Assembly (NCBI GenBank): GCA_963843525.1 | Contig: CAWJKM010000007.1 | Location: 930,001 to 994,000, forward strand | Source of the DNA: DATJPR01 sp963843525 | Lineage (GTDB): Bacteria > Bacteroidota > Ignavibacteria > UBA10030 > UBA6906 | Reading direction: 5' to 3' | Length of the DNA stretch: 64,000 nt | In this document: in pieces, positions 54,528-63,728 of the stretch | Numbering within the stretch: position 1 is the stretch's first letter | Layout: every line of letters begins with the position of its first letter | Program-made: the position numbers and the translations under genes | Notes under the pieces: generated by a model | The model's input: the letters and a program-made list of their open reading frames with translations, nothing else | What the model was told of the DNA's origin: nothing | Database searches by the model: none

Positions 54528-54994
54528 CCAGACGGACGGGCCGACGCATGTTGAAGATCAACAAGAACAAGGGCAAGGTCTTTCGTTTTGCCACGCATGT
54601 CAACGAATTCCTGATCCCCAGGGAAAAAACCTCATCGTCGGAGACGTTTCTTGTTGTCATAGAACCTGACAAGAGTACGCATCTCCACAAACACGAAGAG
54701 ATGGAACAGACATTTTATGTCACGAAAGGGAAGGGGGAGGTTTGGACGGTGAGCGATGCAAAGGATCGACTCGCACGGGATTGTCGAATTCGCCGGGGAG
54801 ACGTGCTGTTCGTTCCGGTTGATACCTGGCACCAGGTAAAGTGCACAAGCAAGGGCTCGTTAGAGTACATCTGTTTTAATGCATTTCCCCGCGGCTTCCC
54901 TCAGAAAGAGAAATCCTCGCTTGCGCATGCAAGGAAGGTCGTTCAGCGACAGAAGGTTCAACAACGAACGCTGGACAGACCGGGCATGAAGTAG
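54524..54994 (+). CDS. Cupin-domain protein
   Basis: 156 aa, one cupin_2 barrel. HLHKHEEMEQTFYVTKGKGEVWTV is cupin motif 1 with HxH and E metal ligands, and RRGDVLFVPVDTWHQVKC is motif 2 with the last histidine. It likely binds a metal and a sugar or small ligand; a sugar isomerase or sensing role next to glycosidases is plausible but unproven. The start ATG overlaps the glycosidase TGA. A second in-frame ATG lies 8 codons later (54548). Confidence 0.78.
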   Translation: MTRRTGRRMLKINKNKGKVFRFATHVNEFLIPREKTSSSETFLVVIEPDKSTHLHKHEEMEQTFYVTKGKGEVWTVSDAKDRLARDCRIRRGDVLFVPVDTWHQVKCTSKGSLEYICFNAFPRGFPQKEKSSLAHARKVVQRQKVQQRTLDRPGMK

Positions 54995-55134
54995 ACGCAC
55001 AATTCCCAAATCGAGGGGTTGACTTCCGCTGTCGAAAGCGCTACACTATCAGTGAGGACGAACAAAGCCATCGCATGCGTTTGAGGGGGAGCAGACTTGT
55101 GCGGCCTCGGGATCCCCCGTGTTCATTGAAAAGA

Positions 55135-55165
55135 AGCCCGTTCATCGTTTGATGAATGGGCTTTT
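55135..55165 (+). terminator. Terminator after the glycosidase-cupin genes
   Basis: AGCCCGTTCATC (55135-55146) pairs with GATGAATGGGCT (55151-55162), one G-T pair, loop GTTT, then TTT. It closes the unit ending with the cupin gene. The rest of the 54995-55221 gap shows nothing else that I can support. Confidence 0.75.
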
Positions 55166-55221
55166 GTCGTATTGCGGGAGGTGGACACACAATACACTGC
55201 TCAAAGTATGGATTGGCACGC

Positions 55222-57396
55222 ATGATTTTCTCCAGTTGCGTCTCAGGATTTTCCGGGATACGGTCCGCATTCTTCGTGAGCGCGGTCCAGGTCCTGACCG
55301 TGTTCATTGCATCGGCCCAGCAGTGGGAATTCAAGAATCCGCTCCCGACGTCCACTCCACTCACGCGCGTCACCACTCTCGCCCCCGGGGTGGAAGTCGC
55401 CGTCGGCGACTGCGGAATCGTCCTTACCTCGTCGGACGGTGGGGCGACGTGGCGAAGCGGCACGATGAACACGCGCGAGACGCCCGGAGTTCTCGTGTCC
55501 GGCGACGATTTATCCTGCTGGGCGCTCGGAGGGAAATTCGTGGCGGGTTCGGCCGATCAGGGAAGGTCGTGGAAGGTCCTTCTCCAGGACGAAATGGTCC
55601 CCAGCCTTACGGACGCGTATTTCCCGGACCCTCAACATGGAATTGTGATCGGAGAAAGGACCGTCGTCAGCGGCATCACGTACTCTCTTCGGCCGATGAT
55701 CATGCGCACGGTTGACGGGGGACTGACCTGGTCCACGGAAGACAGCCGGATGGGCTCTCTCTCTCTGCTCTCCTTTGTTGATGCTGCATACGGGTGGCTC
55801 GTCGGGGATGCACTCTATCGCACGACCGATGGGGGTGCGACGTGGGCAAAGACGGCATCGCGCCCTGAGGCTGGAATCACCGGTTTGAAATTCTTCGACC
55901 GCGGTCACGGTATCAGTTGGAGTGGCGCGGAAAACAGGACGCGGATTTCCATCACATCAGATTCCGGTTCCACGTGGATACAAATCGCTGATACCAACCT
56001 CTATTCGGATTTTGTCTCGTTTCAAACCGACAGCGAATTCTGGGCGTCTTCGGGCTACGCCTTGATCCACACGACGAACGCTGGGAAGAGCTGGGCCACC
56101 GTACTCACAAGTCCGGACAGCAGGATCTACGACCTCACCGTGGACGGCACGACGATCATCGCGGTGGGGAATTACGGGTGCCTGTGGCGGAGTACCAATG
56201 CCGGTCAGAGCTGGAGCCAGCCGACTGCGGGATCCAGGGCCACCCTCAGGGCCATTACATTCATTGACTCTACAGGCTGGGCTGTGGGGGGAGGCGGCTA
56301 CTGGCAGGGGAAACTCCTCACCTCCAGCATTCTGAAATCGACCGACCGCGGGGAGCACTGGGAAAGTAGGCCGAGCCCGACGGGATCGATTATTTCCTGC
56401 GTCGCCTTCTCCGACCACGCGACGGGGTGGCTGGGAGGAGATTATGGGGAGCTCTTGAAGACGACGGACGGTGGAAGTCAATGGCTTCCCGTGACCGCCA
56501 ACGTGTACGGAACAATCAATCAAATCCGGTTCCTTGATTCGCTAAACGGTTGGATGGTCAGCGGTGACGGCAAGATCCTGCGGACAGATGACGCGGGGGC
56601 CAATTGGCAGGAGGCGTCAATCAATGCACCTGTCGGGGCCCTCACGGATATCTTCATGAGCGATCTGATGCACGGGTTCGCGGTGGGAACGGGCAACGTA
56701 CTCCTCCGGACCAACGACGGAGGGAAGAACTGGGAAGAGCGGGGTATCACTGTCACGTTTGACTACAACGGGGTCTGGCAGATTGATTCTGCGAAGGGGT
56801 TCGCGGCGGGATCCGATGGACATCTCTTGCGGACGACCAACGGTGGGACGTCATGGTACATTCTGAACATGCAGATGCCCACGTTCCGCTCCATTGCCTT
56901 CACGGGACGTGATACCGGTTTCGCCGTCGGCGATGGTGGTGGTCTGGTGATGACCACCAACGGCGGGTTCGCGTGGAGCGCGCCCTCCAGTGGCACGCGC
57001 GGGGCACTCCTGCGCGTTGCATGCTTCGCCGGGATCGGTGTCTTTGCGGTGGGAGAAAACGGAACCCTGCTTCATCTGGTGCAGGATGTTGCACAGACGC
57101 CGACGGCTGTCCCGCCGGCACCGTCCCTTCCATGGAACGTTGTCCTTTTCCAAAATTATCCAAATCCGTTCAATCCTTCGACGGTGATCAGCGGGCAGTG
57201 GACATCGGATAACTGGGTGAAACTTGTCGTCTATGATGTCCTAGGGCGTGAGGTGGCGGTGCTCGCGGACGGACGTTACCCCGCCGGACGATACACGTTT
57301 CGCTTTGACGGCACGGGACGCGCCAGCGGCGTGTATTTCTGCCGGTTGATGGCTGGTGCCTTCAGCGGTGTGACCAAGATGGTCCTCGTCCGCTGA
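55222..57396 (+). CDS. Secreted YCF48/BNR-repeat protein with type IX sorting domain
   Basis: 724 aa. Signal peptide ending VLTVFIASAQQ, then about 13 beta-propeller repeats of the YCF48/BNR kind, each with a T.DGG.TW core (SSDGGATW, TVDGGLTW, TTNAGKSW, TTDGGSQW, TNDGGKNW, TTNGGTSW and others). This suggests one large or two stacked propellers. The C-terminal type IX domain (about 640-724) has LFQNYPNPFNPSTVISG, VVYDVLGREVAVL and ASGVYFCRLMAG. ATG 55222 is chosen for the signal peptide; the upstream frame starts inside the terminator. It should be surface-bound or secreted; a binding or structural role is likely, the ligand unknown. Confidence 0.86.
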   Translation: MIFSSCVSGFSGIRSAFFVSAVQVLTVFIASAQQWEFKNPLPTSTPLTRVTTLAPGVEVAVGDCGIVLTSSDGGATWRSGTMNTRETPGVLVSGDDLSCWALGGKFVAGSADQGRSWKVLLQDEMVPSLTDAYFPDPQHGIVIGERTVVSGITYSLRPMIMRTVDGGLTWSTEDSRMGSLSLLSFVDAAYGWLVGDALYRTTDGGATWAKTASRPEAGITGLKFFDRGHGISWSGAENRTRISITSDSGSTWIQIADTNLYSDFVSFQTDSEFWASSGYALIHTTNAGKSWATVLTSPDSRIYDLTVDGTTIIAVGNYGCLWRSTNAGQSWSQPTAGSRATLRAITFIDSTGWAVGGGGYWQGKLLTSSILKSTDRGEHWESRPSPTGSIISCVAFSDHATGWLGGDYGELLKTTDGGSQWLPVTANVYGTINQIRFLDSLNGWMVSGDGKILRTDDAGANWQEASINAPVGALTDIFMSDLMHGFAVGTGNVLLRTNDGGKNWEERGITVTFDYNGVWQIDSAKGFAAGSDGHLLRTTNGGTSWYILNMQMPTFRSIAFTGRDTGFAVGDGGGLVMTTNGGFAWSAPSSGTRGALLRVACFAGIGVFAVGENGTLLHLVQDVAQTPTAVPPAPSLPWNVVLFQNYPNPFNPSTVISGQWTSDNWVKLVVYDVLGREVAVLADGRYPAGRYTFRFDGTGRASGVYFCRLMAGAFSGVTKMVLVR

Positions 57397-57428
57397 CCCT
57401 CTTCACACTGACATTCATAGATCGTCTC

Positions 57429-60305
57429 ATGGGTCATCAACACCGGGTCATCGCGCACACTGTCGTTGCACTCCACTGCCTGATGTTCGCGCCGAGCATA
57501 ACGGCCGCTCAGCCGAGCGGGCCCGGGTTTCTGCGGCATGGGATCATTAACAGAAACCGGGTCATCACGGTGTTTGGGAATGGAGGCGTGATCGGACAGC
57601 CCGCGACCACGGGGTCGCGGGGCGCCTGGATTATCCCATCGAACGGGTACCTCGACGACCAGTCGATCCTCATCGGCCTCGAACTGCCGATTCGGGATTA
57701 CAACGGGGATGGGGGAGACGATATCGTTCATTCGGTCATCACGTGTGACGTTACGAGATTTTCGGGGAGCTACGACAGGGATCCCCGGACGGGCCAATCT
57801 TGGACCTTCGAGCCGGATTCCGGGTACTGCAACCCTACGCAGCAATCGCCTGCTCTCCGCAGTCAACCGTCGACATGGCCCGCCTCGTGGTCAGAACATC
57901 CATCCTGGGGGATAGGGACGTGGGACGGATTTTCCGGGCCCGATTCCGTTCTAGGGGACGACGAAGCGTACTTCAGAATGGACGACCGCACCGATGAGCG
58001 TTTCAACGTTGCGGCGAACAACCCGAGGGGAATAGTGTTCCACCCCGATTCGAACGATTTCACCCGCATGGGTCAAGGGATTAGCGTGGGCGTCAGGTAT
58101 GTTGAGTCGGCAGATCATCGCTTCCAGGACGTCCTATATCGGGTGTATGAGATCACGAACGAAGGAACGACCGACTATGCGAAAGTCGTATTCGGAACCT
58201 TGACTGGAACTTACATCGGGATCACGACCACAGAGAATTACGGCGAGTATGCGAATGATGCGAGCGCCTTTTTCGCGTCGTCTGATATGATCCTGTCGTG
58301 GAATGTTCCGGAAAATAAGGTGGCGGATCCCCTCTGGCAGGGAGAGGTCGGCAAGTTCGGTGAGGCCTTCGTGGAAACTCCTGCCGGGGATCATATTGCG
58401 AGCTATGACGGCTTTGCGCCGAACAATTTCATTTCGTTGGGCGATGATGAATCCCTTTGGGGCCGGTTGAAACCCGGGAGGTACGTCCATCCGATCACCA
58501 TCGTTGATGATACCGTCGCGCTCTCCGGCGAAGACGTGGACTATTTGTACGGGTCGAACTACTTCACGCTGGGCGCCGGCGAGACGAAACGAGTAGTCTC
58601 GGTGCTCGTGTACGGGTATCAGAAAGAGGAAATCAAACGAAAGATCCTTCTTGCGAAGGCGCTCTGGAATTCACGCTTCGACACGGCCGCGGTATTTCGC
58701 TCGGTTACCGTGACGAATTTCCCGAGCCATCGCTTTCTCTCCGGTCCGCAGACCATTGAATGGACGACCGCCAGCGAAGGGGGGAGCGTGTCGATCTGGT
58801 ACAGTCCGGACGCGGGAGGAAGTTGGTACCCCGTGGCCGGCAATATCGCGAATACCGGGGGTTTCCTGTGGGACACCGGCAATTTCCCCGATGGAGCATT
58901 TGGTCTCCTGCGAGTCGTTGCGTCGGATTCGTCCGGCCGGCTGTATGGTTTTCACGAGACTGCATCCTTCTTCACCGTCAACAACCACGGAGACCGCAAG
59001 CCGTTCATTCGCATCGTGGACTCTTCGTTCATGTATGGCGCTCACATCACTGACCGGATCAGGGACCTTCCGCTGTTGATCGGGACACCATCGTGGGACT
59101 CAGTGCAGATCACCCTGCTGTATCGCACATCTAAGGATGGGCGCTTCACCGCCTTTAAGGCGTATACGGCGGCCAGCGACACGTCGCTCCAGATGCAGGA
59201 GATCGCCTTCGATAACTTTCCGAATTCCCCATCCTTTCAAATTATGGTGCGGGCGTCCAACGATGCCGGCACGTGTGCGGATTCCACTCCTCCATTCGAC
59301 AAAGAGACGCCGCGACCTGTTCTGCCGGAAGCATTCCAGCAGTTCCGGGGAAACGCCCAGGTGCCTGTTCACATCTTCATTCAAGATAGCACTGCCGTTC
59401 GCAATGATCTGTATGTTGTAACGTTTTGCGATACGGCATTCGTTGGGCCGAAGACGTTCAGCGTCCGCGACAGCACACGCCATCAGTGGGTGCAGTCGAA
59501 CGTCCCCTTTGCTCCCGGCATCGAATCAGCGCCATTCGACGGGATGACCTTCGACGTTCCCGATTTCCAGACGGCACCAGACACGGCACGGACGCGTTGG
59601 AACCGCGTCGTCCCCGGCTCGTTGCGGAACGTCTCTGCAAATGTGCTCTATACCTATGTGACACCGGGGGATTATATCGAAGGCTATCGTCAGCCCTCAG
59701 ACTACCGGATTGTGTTTGAGGATGGAATCGTCGACACCACAGCGCCGTGGCTTCTTCTGGGCCTGCCGGCGCTCCCCGTGAATTACCGTGTGTATAACAT
59801 GAGAACGAATGAAAAGGTGAAGTTGGCGGCCGTGGGCAGCGACGTCTTCGGGGAGATGGTGTTCCTGGAAATCGTATGCGGCGCGGAACGTCCGACGTGG
59901 GATGTGTCCTTCTACGCGCAGCCAACGTTTCCGGGTAAGGGCGACACACTCTACCTTGTGACGAAGAAGGGGCTCTCCTTGTACGACACGTTGACGATCG
60001 AGGGTGTAACCCTCTCCGTCGGCCGGGATGGAGAGAGCGTCTCAGGATATGCATTGGATCAGAACTACCCCAACCCCTTCAATCCGACAACTGTGATCAC
60101 TGGTGAATGGCCGGTGTCGAGTGACGTGCATCTCGTCGTGTATGATATTCTGGGGCGGAAGGTGGCAACGGTCACCGAGGGGAGGTATCCTGCAGGCAGG
60201 TTTTCCTTCCGGTTTGACGGGAACAGGCTTGCGAGCGGGATCTATTTCTATCGCCTGACTGTCGGGCATCGTGAACTTGTAAGAAAGATGCTGCTGCTTC
60301 GGTGA
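57429..60305 (+). CDS. Large secreted protein with type IX sorting domain
   Basis: 958 aa. Signal peptide ending FAPSITAAQPSG. Long beta-rich body with no domain that I recognise. Residues about 85-200 have many Asp/Asn/Gly pairs (RDYNGDGGDDIVHSV), and about 440-520 look like an Ig/FnIII-like unit (TIEWTTASEGGSVSIWYSPDAGGSWY). The C-terminal type IX domain has LDQNYPNPFNPTTVITGEW, VVYDILGRKVATVTEG and ASGIYFYRLTVG. It follows the propeller gene by 32 bases, so the two are probably expressed together. Exported and exposed at the cell surface by inference from the sorting domain. Confidence 0.82.
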   Translation: MGHQHRVIAHTVVALHCLMFAPSITAAQPSGPGFLRHGIINRNRVITVFGNGGVIGQPATTGSRGAWIIPSNGYLDDQSILIGLELPIRDYNGDGGDDIVHSVITCDVTRFSGSYDRDPRTGQSWTFEPDSGYCNPTQQSPALRSQPSTWPASWSEHPSWGIGTWDGFSGPDSVLGDDEAYFRMDDRTDERFNVAANNPRGIVFHPDSNDFTRMGQGISVGVRYVESADHRFQDVLYRVYEITNEGTTDYAKVVFGTLTGTYIGITTTENYGEYANDASAFFASSDMILSWNVPENKVADPLWQGEVGKFGEAFVETPAGDHIASYDGFAPNNFISLGDDESLWGRLKPGRYVHPITIVDDTVALSGEDVDYLYGSNYFTLGAGETKRVVSVLVYGYQKEEIKRKILLAKALWNSRFDTAAVFRSVTVTNFPSHRFLSGPQTIEWTTASEGGSVSIWYSPDAGGSWYPVAGNIANTGGFLWDTGNFPDGAFGLLRVVASDSSGRLYGFHETASFFTVNNHGDRKPFIRIVDSSFMYGAHITDRIRDLPLLIGTPSWDSVQITLLYRTSKDGRFTAFKAYTAASDTSLQMQEIAFDNFPNSPSFQIMVRASNDAGTCADSTPPFDKETPRPVLPEAFQQFRGNAQVPVHIFIQDSTAVRNDLYVVTFCDTAFVGPKTFSVRDSTRHQWVQSNVPFAPGIESAPFDGMTFDVPDFQTAPDTARTRWNRVVPGSLRNVSANVLYTYVTPGDYIEGYRQPSDYRIVFEDGIVDTTAPWLLLGLPALPVNYRVYNMRTNEKVKLAAVGSDVFGEMVFLEIVCGAERPTWDVSFYAQPTFPGKGDTLYLVTKKGLSLYDTLTIEGVTLSVGRDGESVSGYALDQNYPNPFNPTTVITGEWPVSSDVHLVVYDILGRKVATVTEGRYPAGRFSFRFDGNRLASGIYFYRLTVGHRELVRKMLLLR

Positions 60306-60326
60306 GTGCTCGCCCTCGCTTTTCGA

Positions 60327-60382
60327 AGTCCCAAAGTCACACAGTCCCCGTGTCCCGGAGTCCCACGGTCTCCGGTATCCCG
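60327..60382. repeat. Imperfect octanucleotide tract (AGTCCCNN type)
   Basis: Seven 8-base units in register: AGTCCCAA, AGTCACAC, AGTCCCCG, TGTCCCGG, AGTCCCAC, GGTCTCCG, GTATCCCG. Decay increases toward the 3' end. It lies between the secreted-protein gene and tRNA-Leu. Confidence 0.55.
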
Positions 60383-60394
60383 ATACGCTCTCCA

Positions 60395-60423
60395 TTGCAT
60401 TCAATCATGTCCCGCCGTACATT
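60395..60423 (+). promoter_or_regulatory. Promoter of tRNA-Leu
   Basis: TTGCAT (60395-60400), 17-base spacer, TACATT (60418-60423). Confidence 0.75.
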
Positions 60424-60450
60424 AGCACGTGATGAACGGGCTCGAGACGC

Positions 60451-60535
60451 GGGGATATGGCGGAATGGCAGACGCAACGGACTTAAAATCCGTTGGCTCG
60501 CAAGGGCCGTGAGGGTTCAACTCCCTCTATCCCCA
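60451..60535 (+). tRNA. tRNA-Leu (TAA)
   Basis: 85 nt class II tRNA with a long variable arm (TGGCTCGCAAGGGCCGT region). Acceptor GGGGATA pairs with TATCCCC, anticodon loop CTTAAAA (TAA), discriminator A. CCA not encoded. Confidence 0.95.
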
Positions 60536-60545
60536 CAGAAATTTT

Positions 60546-60580
60546 CAATTGACAATTGTCAACTGACAATTGTCAATTGG
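60546..60580. repeat. Heptanucleotide tract and perfect palindrome after tRNA-Leu
   Basis: Five 7-base units: CAATTGA, CAATTGT, CAACTGA, CAATTGT, CAATTGG. The tract is also a perfect 16-bp inverted repeat (60546-60561 with 60564-60579, 2-base centre), so it could fold as a hairpin and perhaps end the tRNA transcript, but no T-run follows. Confidence 0.88.
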
Positions 60581-60676
60581 GATAGCCGATCCAAACCAGC
60601 CCAATTGACTAGAGTCAATCGTACCCAGCCTTTCTCATCACCTCTGCCTTGAAATCCGATTTTCCCTCACTTCCGA

Positions 60677-60705
60677 TTGCTTTTCCCCGCTTTTCTGCAT
60701 ATATT
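60677..60705 (+). promoter_or_regulatory. Promoter of tRNA-Val (and possibly thrS)
   Basis: TTGCTT (60677-60682), 17-base spacer, TATATT (60700-60705), RNA start near 60712. Confidence 0.78.
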
Positions 60706-60724
60706 GCGTAACCATGTGGCTTGA

Positions 60725-60798
<74 letters not shown>

Positions 60799-60802
60799 CA
60801 CT

Positions 60803-60838
60803 CGTCCCGCCGTGTTTCGCGGGACGGATTTTTTTTAC
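60803..60838 (+). terminator. Intrinsic terminator between tRNA-Val and thrS
   Basis: CGTCCCGC (60803-60810) pairs with GCGGGACG (60819-60826), 8-base loop, then GA and eight T. It lies 29 bases before the thrS ATG, so it ends the tRNA-Val transcript or attenuates read-through into thrS. I see no separate promoter between it and thrS. Confidence 0.88.
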
Positions 60839-60866
60839 CAGTGACAGCTTTTCAATTCCTCCAACC

Positions 60867-62804
60867 ATGGACCAGGTTACCATTACACTTCCGGATGGCT
60901 CGCAGCGCAAGTACGGCAGCGGCACAACCGGACGACAGATTGCCGAAAGCATCGGCCCCAGACTCGCCGAGGCGGCCCTCTCCATCGGTGTCAACGGTGA
61001 GACGTGGGATCTTGCGCGGCCGATCAACTCCGATGCCTCCATCCAGCTCTATACCTGGAAGGATGACGAAGGGAAACGGACGTACTGGCACTCTTCGGCT
61101 CACCTGATGGCGGAAGCGATCGAATCGCTTTTCCCGGGCACGAAGTTCGGGATCGGTCCGGCTATTGAAAACGGGTTCTATTATGACATTGACCCTGGCG
61201 ACAGGACCGTCACCGAAGCCGATCTCAAAATGATTGAAGGGAAGATGCATGAGCTCTCCCTACTGGACAGTCCGTACGTCCGTGAAGAACGTGCCTGGGA
61301 CGACGCCGTCGAATACTTCCGGAAAAAGGGGGATCAGTATAAGCTGGAGCTGCTGGAGGGACTGAAGGGGGAACAGATCAGCTTCTACCATAGCGGTCAC
61401 TTCACCGACCTCTGTTCCGGACCACACATCCCGGACGCCGGACGCATCAAAGCAATCAAACTCCTCAGCATCGCGGGAGCGTACTGGCGCGGGAGCGAAA
61501 AGAACAAGATGCTGACCCGGATCTATGGCATCACGTTCCCGACGCAGAAGGAGCTGGACGAACATCTCCATCGGCTCGAAGAGGCGAAACGACGGGATCA
61601 TCGCAAGCTCGGCCACGAGCTCGAGATCTTCCTGTTGACGCCGAACGTGGGGAGCGGTCTCCCGATCTGGTTGCCGAAAGGCACAATCCTGCGTGAAACG
61701 CTGGAGCAGTTCCTGCGCGAAGAACAACGGAAGCGCGGCTATCAGCCGGTGATCACCCCGCATATCGGAAATCTGGAACTGTACAAGACATCCGGGCATT
61801 ACCCGTATTACAAGGACTCGCAATTCGCCCCCATCACAATGGAGAGCGGGGAACAGTTCCTCCTGAAGCCGATGAACTGTCCGCACCACCACCAGATCTA
61901 CATGGCGAAGCCACGCTCCTACCGTGATTTGCCGGTGCGGCTGGCGGAATTCGGAACGGTGTATCGCTATGAGCAGTCGGGGGAAATGAACGGGCTCACG
62001 CGCGTCCGCGGATTTACCCAGGACGACGCACATATTTATTGCGCGCAGGACCAGTTGAAAGATGAGATCAAACGGACTGTGGAACTGACGCAACTTGTGT
62101 TTTCAACGTTCGGCATGGAAGTCACCACGAGGCTCTCGTATCGCGACGACAAGAATGTCGAGAAATATGGCGGCGACACGAAATACTGGGAGCAGGCGCA
62201 ACGGGAAATCAAGGAAGTTGCAGACGAGATGGGGCTCAAGTACTTCATCGGCATAGGAGAAGCGTCGTTTTACGGGCCGAAGATCGATTTCATGGTAAAG
62301 GACGCCATTGGACGTACGTGGCAGCTCGGGACTGTGCAGGTGGACTATGTCATGCCGGAGCGTTTCAATCTCGAATACACAGGGAGCGACGGGCAGAAGC
62401 ACCGTCCCGTAATCATTCACAGGGCCCCTTTCGGGTCCATGGAACGCTTCGTCGGCCTTCTGATCGAGCATTATGCGGGTGAATTCCCCGTTTGGCTGGC
62501 TCCTGTGCAGGCGGTAGTTCTTCCCATTACCGGCAACCAGCTTGATTATGCGCAGAAAATTCACGATGATATAAAGAATTTGGGAATCCGGGCGGAAATC
62601 GACGACCGGAACGAAAAGATTGGGTACAAGATCCGGGAATGGGAAACGAAGAAGGTTCCCTACATGCTTGTCGTTGGCGAGAAAGAGCGCGCTTCCGATA
62701 GCGTGTCGTTGCGTCTCCACAAAAAAGGAGACCAGGGGTCCGTCTCCGTCGCAGAAGCAGTGCGCCAGATCCTGGAAAAGATCAGCTCTAAAGCAGCGAA
62801 TTAA
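60867..62804 (+). CDS. thrS: Threonyl-tRNA synthetase
   Basis: 645 aa class II synthetase. N-terminal TGS domain (VTITLPDGSQRKYGSGTTGRQIAESIGP), editing domain with HSSAHLMAEAIESLFPG (HxxxH) and SGPHIPDAG, catalytic core with MNCPHHHQIYM, motif 2 EFGTVYRYEQSGEMNGLTRVRGFTQDDAHIYC, and a C-terminal anticodon-binding domain (VWLAPVQAVVLPI). ATG 60867 matches the TGS start; the upstream frame runs through tRNA-Val. It heads the classic thrS-infC-rpmI-rplT unit. Confidence 0.96.
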   Translation: MDQVTITLPDGSQRKYGSGTTGRQIAESIGPRLAEAALSIGVNGETWDLARPINSDASIQLYTWKDDEGKRTYWHSSAHLMAEAIESLFPGTKFGIGPAIENGFYYDIDPGDRTVTEADLKMIEGKMHELSLLDSPYVREERAWDDAVEYFRKKGDQYKLELLEGLKGEQISFYHSGHFTDLCSGPHIPDAGRIKAIKLLSIAGAYWRGSEKNKMLTRIYGITFPTQKELDEHLHRLEEAKRRDHRKLGHELEIFLLTPNVGSGLPIWLPKGTILRETLEQFLREEQRKRGYQPVITPHIGNLELYKTSGHYPYYKDSQFAPITMESGEQFLLKPMNCPHHHQIYMAKPRSYRDLPVRLAEFGTVYRYEQSGEMNGLTRVRGFTQDDAHIYCAQDQLKDEIKRTVELTQLVFSTFGMEVTTRLSYRDDKNVEKYGGDTKYWEQAQREIKEVADEMGLKYFIGIGEASFYGPKIDFMVKDAIGRTWQLGTVQVDYVMPERFNLEYTGSDGQKHRPVIIHRAPFGSMERFVGLLIEHYAGEFPVWLAPVQAVVLPITGNQLDYAQKIHDDIKNLGIRAEIDDRNEKIGYKIREWETKKVPYMLVVGEKERASDSVSLRLHKKGDQGSVSVAEAVRQILEKISSKAAN

Positions 62805-62875
62805 AAAAGGAGTCTCCGACTATCGTACTCACACGGCCAAGCTCAACGTACTCGAAACAGCGCACAGGAGCCCCC

Positions 62876-63484
62876 ATCAGCAAAGAAAAACGTCCGCGGA
62901 TCAATGAAGAGATCCGCGTTCCGGAAGTTCGGGTGATTGACCAGCACGGCGGTCAACTCGGCGTTATGACACCGGCGGAGGCTGTCCGAATGGCGGCGGA
63001 ACGTGAAGCCGACCTCGTCGAAATCGTGCCGAACGCGAACCCACCCGTGTGCAAGATTATAAATTTCGGCAAGTTCAAGTACGAGCTTGCCAAAAAGGAC
63101 AAGATTCAAAAGAAGCATCAGCACGTCTCGTTGCTGAAAGAGCTTCGATTTCACGTCAACACGGACACGCACGACTTCGACTTCAAGGCCAAGCACGCCC
63201 GGCAGTTTCTGCTCGACGGCCACAAGGTCAAAGCGACGGTGGTGTTCAAAGGACGGGAAATCACGTACAAGGACAAGGGCGACCAGTTGCTCGTCCGGTT
63301 GGCGGACAGGCTGAAGGACTACTCGAAGATCGACCAGGCTGCGCACATGGAGGGGAGGAGCATGATCATGATCCTTTCCCCCGAGCGGAAGAAAAAAGTC
63401 GAGACGAAAGAGGAGCCAAAGATCGAGACCAAGCCCGAGGCCAACCCCGAGGCCAAGCCCGAGACGAAACCGCTGGAAGCATAA
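62876..63484 (+). CDS. infC: Translation initiation factor IF-3 with a non-canonical AUC start
   Basis: 202 aa. Conserved N-domain start RPRINEEIRVPEVRVIDQHGGQLGVM, linker KFKYELAKKDKIQKK, and C-domain HVSLLKELRFHVNTDTHDFDFKAKHARQFLLDGHKVKATVVFKGRE. There is no ATG, GTG or TTG in frame between the thrS stop and the GTG at 62932, which would cut off the conserved RINEEIRV region. ATC 62876 is preceded by AGGAG with a 5-base spacer; ATC 62822 with AGGAG 9 bases upstream is a second option. Rare starts in infC are known in E. coli (AUU) and serve autoregulation. The C-terminus has a K/E/P-rich tail of about 28 residues. Confidence 0.9.
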   Translation: MSKEKRPRINEEIRVPEVRVIDQHGGQLGVMTPAEAVRMAAEREADLVEIVPNANPPVCKIINFGKFKYELAKKDKIQKKHQHVSLLKELRFHVNTDTHDFDFKAKHARQFLLDGHKVKATVVFKGREITYKDKGDQLLVRLADRLKDYSKIDQAAHMEGRSMIMILSPERKKKVETKEEPKIETKPEANPEAKPETKPLEA

Positions 63485-63503
63485 CACGAAGGAAGAGAAT
63501 CAA

Positions 63504-63698
63504 ATGCCGAAAATGAAATCGCGCAGCAGCGCAAAGAAGCGCTTCAGGCTCACCGGCTCAGGAAAAGTCAAGCGCGGGACCGCGTACCGGAGTCACATCC
63601 TGACCTCCAAGACGACGAAGAGAAAGCGCAAACTGCGCGGTCCCCATCTCGTTTCAAAGGCGGATGAGCGCAATGTGAAAATCATGCTGCAGAGCTGA
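63504..63698 (+). CDS. rpmI: 50S ribosomal protein L35
   Basis: 64 aa, normal length, strongly basic: MPKMKSRSSAKKRFRLTGSG, KVKRGTAYRSHILTSKT and HLVSKADERNVKIML are L35 signatures. AAGGAAGAG lies about 8 bases before the ATG. It is the third gene of the translation operon, 19 bases after infC. Confidence 0.97.
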   Translation: MPKMKSRSSAKKRFRLTGSGKVKRGTAYRSHILTSKTTKRKRKLRGPHLVSKADERNVKIMLQS

Positions 63699-63728
63699 CC
63701 TTTTTCAGTAGGAAGCTGTATCGTTCAT

